DNA of 64,000 bases, from assembly GCA_014898425.1 (NCBI GenBank), contig RCSZ01000005.1:62001-126000 (forward strand). The letters are read 5' to 3'. The translations under genes and the position numbers were made by a program. Origin of the DNA: Botryotinia globosa (Eukaryota > Ascomycota > Leotiomycetes > Helotiales > Sclerotiniaceae). The notes under the pieces are model-generated. The model did not search any database. It was given only the letters and a program-made list of their open reading frames with translations, and was not told the DNA's origin. Each line of letters starts with the position of its first letter. The stretch's first letter is position 1. Shown piece after piece: positions 58,116-64,000 of this stretch.

Positions 58116-59139
58116 CCTCCTAATACTATCTACACAATCCCCGATCAAGAAATAATACCTCCCAAGTTCCAAATTTCATTTTCTCCCACTACAAAAGCTA
58201 AACATTGAACCGCGATATGCACACTCTCATCCAATCCAATCCAATCCAATCCCAAAACCTCTATAGAGACCACCACACAATCCCACATCCTCCTAAAAAC
58301 AACAAGAACACCTACTCCGAATTAACACTAAGCTTGTGAGCATCCTACAGTAATACATAGTACCTAGCTATATAATCCATACCCCTCAGCTAAGCTAATC
58401 TCCAGCCCCATAAAATTAGTGCATATATGATAAATACCCAGATGCCCAGATATCCAGGAGACAGATACCCAAGCAGACAGATAACTCATCTCATCTCTTA
58501 TGAAACCTTGATCTTGATATCAATCATTATTTATTCGATATCATGACATATCAAGTGACACAGTCCTCCCGTCCTAAAGATAATCTTAAAGCATAATGAC
58601 TGGGACACATATCCAACTTCCCCTGCTTTCCCTTATATCTTGAAAAAATCCAATAACGCATTGAATATTTTCATCGCCCAGAACTTAGAAGTGGTATATG
58701 TTCTATATGTCGAATCGCCCAAAGAATTTCTCTTGGTAGAAATCGGTTTATACGATGCTAGCGGCTGCGCAGATATCACCTTAGTTGGTGTGTTGAATAC
58801 CTAGCACGCGAATTGAAAGTCATTTGGATGTAGTGAGGAATTCGCTCGACCGTGGGATTTATTTTCAGATTTACTTAGAAAAAAGTCAACTCTGAAACTA
58901 ATTACTTGTGTGCAAGAATTGATCATCATTAGAAGTCTGTAATTATCTTCCTGTCTATTCTCTTCCTTCATGATTGATAATGGATCTAATCATAATCCAG
59001 CATTCCCACTTTCCTTGAATCCCATAAGATATCCATGCTAGACAAACCATCGCTAATTGATATTCCAAATCTTGTTATTCCTATTCCTGTTCTCATTCTC
59101 TGCCCTTGCAGATATATGCATAGAACTCATCTCGCCTTT
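56653..59139. other. 2.5-kb region without a supported gene
   Basis: A 137-codon minus-strand ORF (57437-57850) starts with ATG but has no features and is not called. A tRNA D-arm-like fragment lies on the minus strand near 57205-57245 without a T arm. A CT run is listed separately. Repeated CAATC words lie near 58210-58250. The rest is ordinary 3' flank of the membrane-protein gene. Confidence 0.4.
58066..58112. repeat. CT dinucleotide microsatellite
   Basis: About 23 uninterrupted CT units, followed by CCCTCCCTCC. Confidence 0.95.
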
Positions 59140-61428
59140 TTAATAATCCCCTCCAAAATTCATCGGAACCAACTCGACCTTTCCACTCCGCCTAGCACCT
59201 ACTTCCCCATCCTCGCCGCCCGTAACCCCTCTAATCATCAATAAACCCAATTTCCCCCTCAATTTTCTCCTATTCCCAGCCAACAAACTCCTTGAACCAT
59301 CCGTACTATCCGTTCCAACTCTTCTCGCTCTCGCATGGAAATGATTTGCCACTGCCGTTTGACCGTGCTTACGAATTTTACTTACATTACCGATAGAAGT
59401 AGGATTTGGACATGAAAATGATTCGTCGGAACTTTCTTGTTCGATCTCAACGGCATCATCATTGTCTTCACCTTGACTGCCATGAATCGATCTACATGCA
59501 GCGTAAATCGAGCCTAGTTTTTCAACAGTTTCTGGTTTGAAGACCTGGCCCTCATTTTCATCCTCAACCTCATTATCATCCTTCTTCTCTTTTCCGTTTT
59601 CAGAGTTCTCTTCAGAAGGTTCGAGTTCCTGCCGCTCTATTCCAGAGTCCGAACACGTCAACACAGGACCAGAATCACTCTTACTAGCTACACAATCGAG
59701 ATTCTCCATAGCCACACCAGTTTTATTCGGGCTCTTGACTTCAAGGCCAGATCCAGATTCACACCTCCCCTCAAGATTGCGAGCATCTGAAAAAGCTAGT
59801 GAAGAAGCCACATTAATATCATCCGCCACACGAGACCTGACCATCTTTGGCAGACTCCTGCTTCGATGCCCAGAACCAGACCTTCTATCAGTTCTGACTC
59901 CAAGCAATATACTAACTGGAGACCTAGCTCTCAGGGTATCTTCAGATACGGTATCAGAATCCACAGAACGGGCATCGTTAGGGCTAGAAATGATAGAAAC
60001 AGGTCCGGCGAGAGAAGGCTCCGGATCGTTCCTTGCCGGCTCAGGCAGTTTAAAAAGTCCAAATGGAACTGAAGCTGAGCTACGAGCTCTTCGAAGTGCC
60101 TTACGAACTGTGCTACTATATTGGACTTCCTCTGAGTTTTCCTCTTCGGTGCTGTGCTCTGCACTGTGATCCGATGAAAACCTTTCTTTCAAGGATTGTT
60201 TTGACACAGAATGGATAATTGGTCTGAGTTTTCGTTTTATTCGGTTGAGGGTGGGAAAACGTGGAATATCAGAATCGCTTCCTTCACTCATAGGGAAGGA
60301 GAAAATCGTACCGGAAGTATCTTCTTGTCTTGATGCACGTTTAGATGTATTTGTGGATGATTTTTGAAAAAACCGATCGCTATTTTGTGGTGATGAAGAG
60401 TGGTTGTCACCAGAAGTTTTAGACCTAGTTGGTATGAAACGTGAAGTATTTTGTGCTGGAATAGGTTCTGATCCTCTGCGTCGAGAACTGAATAGAGATT
60501 TTGTGGCAGACCACGTTGGTTTCCATCTCTCCTCGGTTTGCTTGAAACTAGTGATGGCTCCGGTACGCAATAGGTTGTCTTCTGCACCAGAGCCACCACG
60601 CAAGCTGACTTTTCGTCGACTGCGAGCATCAGCCTTAGGGTCATCGTTAAGAAATTTCTGAGTGGAATCAGAATCGATATTTGAAAATTTATAGCACGAG
60701 GGTACGGAGGCAAGATCCCGCAGTTCAATCTCATCAATAATGATAGATTCATGACCTTCTTCACATTTTTTGATGGTAATTTTAGTAGGAGTATTCATAG
60801 GTATGGTAGAAGTACCAGGTGAATCTATCCTTTCTGCAGCTTTAGGCATAAGAGGTCTAATAGCAGAATCGCTGACAACCGAATGACTTCGGGAAATTCT
60901 GTTGCTCCTGCTTCGATCGTCAGCTCCATCCCCAATTCGCAGAGCTCCTGGCCACACAGGAGCTGCTTGCATCGTTGCGCCAGGATTGGTGCGACGGTTG
61001 GATTTTATATAGCGCCCAATGTCATCCGTGCAACAGCAGAGACTCATTAGAATCATAAAGCACACGCACACTGCTATTATATACATAAGCTGATATGGAG
61101 TAACCGCAAGTCGTCCGAACTGTGGAAAATTCGAATGCACATTCGTAGATGGTTCGCTTTGAACGCTTGTATGTGTTGGGTTTGCGACGGCGATTTGAAT
61201 GTTCGACGGTTCTCTGAACAATAGAGAGGTTATGAGTGTCTGAATAGGTGCTAAGGTAGAAGTTTTCGTGGTTGTTATGGCTGGTAAGGCGAGCCAATTA
61301 CTCCTCGTACTCGTAGAAATCGAAGTTGTCAAAGTGTTTTGCACAAGCTCGTGACTTGCCACGATAGTAGATGTAACGAACTCTGGAGCTATTCCTATTG
61401 GATCTTGTAAAAATCGAAGAACAGCCAT
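59140..61428 (-). CDS. Single-pass membrane protein with long disordered cytosolic tail, 762 aa
   Basis: Single-exon frame from ATG 61426-61428. Residues 1-110 are Thr/Ser-rich, like a glycosylated extracellular stalk, though without a clear cleavable signal peptide. One TM segment lies at about 113-132 (YIIAVCVCFMILMSLCCC), with Cys residues at its inner end that could be palmitoylated, followed by basic residues. Residues 140-762 are Ser/Arg/Glu-rich and disordered, with many SxS and RRxS patterns that could be phosphorylated. The final 40 residues are basic and Gly-rich. The layout resembles fungal wall-sensor-like type I proteins, but the extracellular part lacks a WSC domain. No family is recognised and no function is assigned. 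Confidence 0.75.
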   Translation of the reverse strand: MAVLRFLQDPIGIAPEFVTSTIVASHELVQNTLTTSISTSTRSNWLALPAITTTKTSTLAPIQTLITSLLFREPSNIQIAVANPTHTSVQSEPSTNVHSNFPQFGRLAVTPYQLMYIIAVCVCFMILMSLCCCTDDIGRYIKSNRRTNPGATMQAAPVWPGALRIGDGADDRSRSNRISRSHSVVSDSAIRPLMPKAAERIDSPGTSTIPMNTPTKITIKKCEEGHESIIIDEIELRDLASVPSCYKFSNIDSDSTQKFLNDDPKADARSRRKVSLRGGSGAEDNLLRTGAITSFKQTEERWKPTWSATKSLFSSRRRGSEPIPAQNTSRFIPTRSKTSGDNHSSSPQNSDRFFQKSSTNTSKRASRQEDTSGTIFSFPMSEGSDSDIPRFPTLNRIKRKLRPIIHSVSKQSLKERFSSDHSAEHSTEEENSEEVQYSSTVRKALRRARSSASVPFGLFKLPEPARNDPEPSLAGPVSIISSPNDARSVDSDTVSEDTLRARSPVSILLGVRTDRRSGSGHRSRSLPKMVRSRVADDINVASSLAFSDARNLEGRCESGSGLEVKSPNKTGVAMENLDCVASKSDSGPVLTCSDSGIERQELEPSEENSENGKEKKDDNEVEDENEGQVFKPETVEKLGSIYAACRSIHGSQGEDNDDAVEIEQESSDESFSCPNPTSIGNVSKIRKHGQTAVANHFHARARRVGTDSTDGSRSLLAGNRRKLRGKLGLLMIRGVTGGEDGEVGARRSGKVELVPMNFGGDY

Positions 61429-63114
61429 TTGTGTCTGTTTATTGTTTGTAACGATGCGTGTGAAGGCGTTGCAGTCAGTATACGATATTTAGGTATGCCT
61501 CTGTAAATTGAATTGATAATGCAATGTCTAGCTGTAGATTTGTGATAGTGTAACAATGCGCAGGATTGAGAAATATCAGTATCCAAATGTGCGGTTTTAT
61601 GAGGCAACGAGAGAGAGAGAAAAAAAAGTGGTTTGGTGTAATAGTTTTGATGATGGTTGAATCATAGAGGAAAGAGCGATCGTGAGCTGAATTGAACTGT
61701 CAATGATGAATCTGGAAGCTGCATCTCATCCTCCAACTAACTACCGCAGCTTTATCGACACAGCTTTTTTGAACGTGTCATTTTAGATCTAAACCTTTCA
61801 GCTTAATCGCCTCTTTGAAAATTATTTCTTATACTTTCGAACCTAACATTACTTGAGCTTCTTTGGGAGGCGCGATTTCCCAATTTCCAATCCATGCATC
61901 CGCGGAGCTTTGGATCTTGCCAGTATCTGGAGGTCGCTGTTGTTGTTTAGGAAGCGTACGGCGAGCTCTAATTATACTGGCGTGTAGTAAATAGTTTCCT
62001 AGTGACATAATTTTCGAGTTTGCTACAACTTTTCTGCCATGGCCAATTGACTATTAAGCTAGAGGCAAAGTTTTCCGGGCAACTGAAAAAACCCATCTCA
62101 TTCAGATCTCAGATCTTGCCAAAAGAGAGCTTAAACACAAAAAAGACGTGGAGTCATATCGTGGAAAACTTTAAAAAGAGGAAAGCGGGTTCAAGATCAA
62201 ACATCTTTTGAATCGATTAAGAAAGGGGGAAGCCTCTGCAGTTCTCGCTTACAATATCCATGACTTCAAGATGTGGACCGTTGACTGGAGGGTCAGATAA
62301 CAAGCATCCATAGGCCGTTTCAAGTTCATTGAGATGCAATCAGTTATTCAAAAAGGCGAGCTTTCAATCCCATGTTATCCGGAGACATATCATATGTGAA
62401 GAGTATTTATAGTAAACAGTACCTAGTGCCTTGGCAGTTTGGGTTGATCTTTCCTCTTTCAATGATTTCCCAAAATTCAGTGCTGCTGATTAAATAAAAG
62501 CTATCAGCCAATGCTTCCCAGCTCTGAATCAACTGATCCCTTGACATTATAAGAGTTCTGGAACCTACTCACCACACACCGTGATGTTTTGTGATATAAT
62601 CCCTACAAAATTCAGATTGTTTTATATAAACTAAAATATTATGTAATTACTCTAAATCTCTATATTAAAATTTGAAACTTTTATAATAGATAATTCAATA
62701 TAATATTAAAACAAAAAGATTTTCAATTTATTTTTAAATATTTTTTACAATTTTTAACTTATAACACTTTTCCCATACAAAATAAACGAATTTTTCGAAA
62801 ACTTTTAAACTTCTAACTTTAAATCTTCAAAAATATCATTTTAAAAAATATTTAAAAATAAATCATATATTTTTCACGCAATATTTTTAATAATCCTAAA
62901 TCATTTTATAATAAAAATTTCCATTTTATTAAATACAATAATAAATGAATAAGACTATAAAAAGCTAAATAATTGAATGTTTTAATTGGAAAAGCGTTAT
63001 ATGTGCTATGAGCGGGGGCTAGAACTCTTATAACAACTATTGAAATGCAACAACTATAATAAGTGGTTGGCTGACAAAGCTGTCATCTTGGTCAGTAAAG
63101 CTACCCGTAATAAA
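61429..63114. other. Divergent intergenic region between membrane-protein gene and PRI2
   Basis: No gene was recognised. A GAGA run lies near 61607-61620. The AT-rich block at 62600-62990 is listed separately. A 63-codon ORF at 62020 is not credible. Confidence 0.4.
62600..62990. repeat. AT-rich decayed repeat block (RIP-like)
   Basis: About 390 bp of nearly pure A/T with abundant TpA and stops in all frames, bounded sharply on both sides. Similar in character to the blocks at 14.1 and 23.8 kb. No element ends were identified. Confidence 0.4.
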
Positions 63115-63150
63115 TTTGGCGCGTCGCGACTTTTCCACTTTAGCACGCGT
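63115..63150 (+). promoter_or_regulatory. MCB/E2F-type G1/S elements upstream of PRI2
   Basis: TTTGGCGCG at 63115-63123 matches the E2F-like consensus, and ACGCGT at 63145-63150 is an MCB core. Both lie 85-120 bp before the ATG. In yeasts, MBF uses such sites to induce DNA replication genes at G1/S. Function here is inferred. Confidence 0.6.
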
Positions 63151-63235
63151 TACCCCAATTCAATCCGTACATGCATAGCAGTGAGGAACATTCTAACTTA
63201 TTAACATTGGGATAAAATTTTGAAATAACGACAAA

Positions 63236-64000
63236 ATGATACGTCAAGACCCAAACAGATTCTCCAAGAGGCAAAAGCCAGACTATAGGAAAACTCAATT
63301 TGCAGAAAAGCCCGCCTACAAAGATCTCAACTACCCGCACCGTCTGAATTTCTACACAATACCTCCTACGGCTGATATAACTCTGGAACAATTTGAGCAA
63401 TGGGCTATTGATCGCCTGCGAGGTATTTCAGCAACTTAGTCATAACTGCGAATATATAATAACATAAAAAATAGTTCTCGCAGAACTCGAAGCATGTTCA
63501 TTCAGAAATAGAACCCCTGCCGAGACAGCAGCCCACATGAAGCCTCTTCTCGATAAATATTTACCACTTTCTGCTTCTTCGTCTGGATCTAGCGCACTGC
63601 AGGCCGAGAGACAGAAGGATCATTATAGTCATTTTATCTTGCGGCTTGCTTTTGCTTCTACAGAAGACTTACGAAGACGATTTTCTCGCGTGGAGTCTAT
63701 GTTATTCCGTTTGCGATTCCAGGCAGACGATTTAAGAGAACGGCAATCATTTGTGGAGGGCCTTAACCTAGACTGGGAGACAGTGAGTGAGGATGAGAAA
63801 AAAGATTATTGGGAGCAATTGAAGGGTGCAGCCGGCAGAGACAAGATGAGAATTGAAGAAGAGAGTTGGTTCAAAGTAGACTGGGAGAGAGTCCCAGAAT
63901 TAGTCGAGAGTCGGAGGGTATTCTTAAAAGGTGGAAAGGCGTATGTTCATTCCAGGGAACAACTATCAATGGTTGTTGCCGAATTTACAAGCAGGCTGGA
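63236..64000 (+). CDS. PRI2: DNA primase large subunit (PRI2), 3' part outside window
   Basis: Exon 1 63236-63422, intron 63423-63474 (52 nt, GTATTT...AAATAG), exon 2 from 63475 running off the right edge; about 237 residues visible. The N-terminus contains YPHRLNFYTIPPTADITLEQ and FEQWAIDRLR, joined by splicing to VLAELEACSFRN. This is the conserved N-terminal core of eukaryotic PRIM2/Pri2. Later segments such as KDHYSHFILRLAFASTEDLR and WFKVDWERVPELVESRRVFL also match the family. Pri2 partners Pri1 in the primase heterodimer of the DNA polymerase alpha complex and makes RNA primers in the nucleus. The C-terminal Fe-S domain is beyond the window. ATG 63236 opens the conserved region directly. 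Confidence 0.93.

Noticed and set aside
59537..60169. 210-codon plus-strand ORF
   Set aside because: It is the antisense shadow of the 762-residue membrane protein gene, whose Ser/Arg-rich codons leave the opposite strand open.

Overview
The window is nuclear DNA of a filamentous ascomycete. The evidence is short GT..AG introns of about 48-75 nt with CTAAC/CTAAT-like branch sites, intron-bearing nuclear tRNAs, fungal-specific families (AcrB, HET, NIPA with a long tail, secreted S10 carboxypeptidase) and AT-rich blocks interrupting normal-composition DNA, as left by repeat-induced point mutation (RIP). A Leotiomycete of the Botrytis/Sclerotinia type is my best guess from gene character; this is inference, not a database result.

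Layout. 1-8.6 kb: a WDR70-like WD40 gene (runs off the left edge), a NIPA-type magnesium transporter and two unrecognised genes. 8.6-11.9 kb: a long non-coding stretch, then an MFS sugar transporter. 13.7-16.7 kb: AT-rich decayed repeat DNA. 16.8-18.3 kb: a secreted serine carboxypeptidase. 18.9-28.9 kb is accessory-looking: a HET-domain gene remnant, tRNA-Val and tRNA-Phe with introns, two identical inverted tRNA-Ala genes, a small orphan gene, and a Gln-rich pseudogene broken by CAR-to-TAR stops. 29.1-30.7 kb: a five-exon BAR-domain gene. 31-35 kb: simple repeats, a minisatellite and an intron-bearing tRNA-Met. 35.4-38.3 kb: a divergent pair of paralogous CXC-domain genes with palindromes containing ACGCGT (MCB-type) boxes between them. 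38.7-39.4 kb: a four-exon small secreted protein with a 19-nt micro-exon. 40.5-45.7 kb: an F-box gene, an OXNAD1-like flavin reductase gene and a coiled-coil gene. 47.8-50.8 kb: acrB. 50.9-57.5 kb: repeat-rich non-coding DNA, then a two-TM gene and a decayed coding frame. 59.1-61.4 kb: a single-pass membrane protein. 63.2-64 kb: the 5' part of PRI2, the DNA primase large subunit, behind an MCB/E2F-type promoter.

Most genes are independent single genes, as usual in fungi. The clearest local grouping is the CXC pair, which looks like one inverted duplication. The same ACGCGT element in front of PRI2 suggests (inference) that the pair is cell-cycle controlled. Splice models were built by hand and checked by reading-frame continuity and total length divisible by three. 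No similarity search was run.
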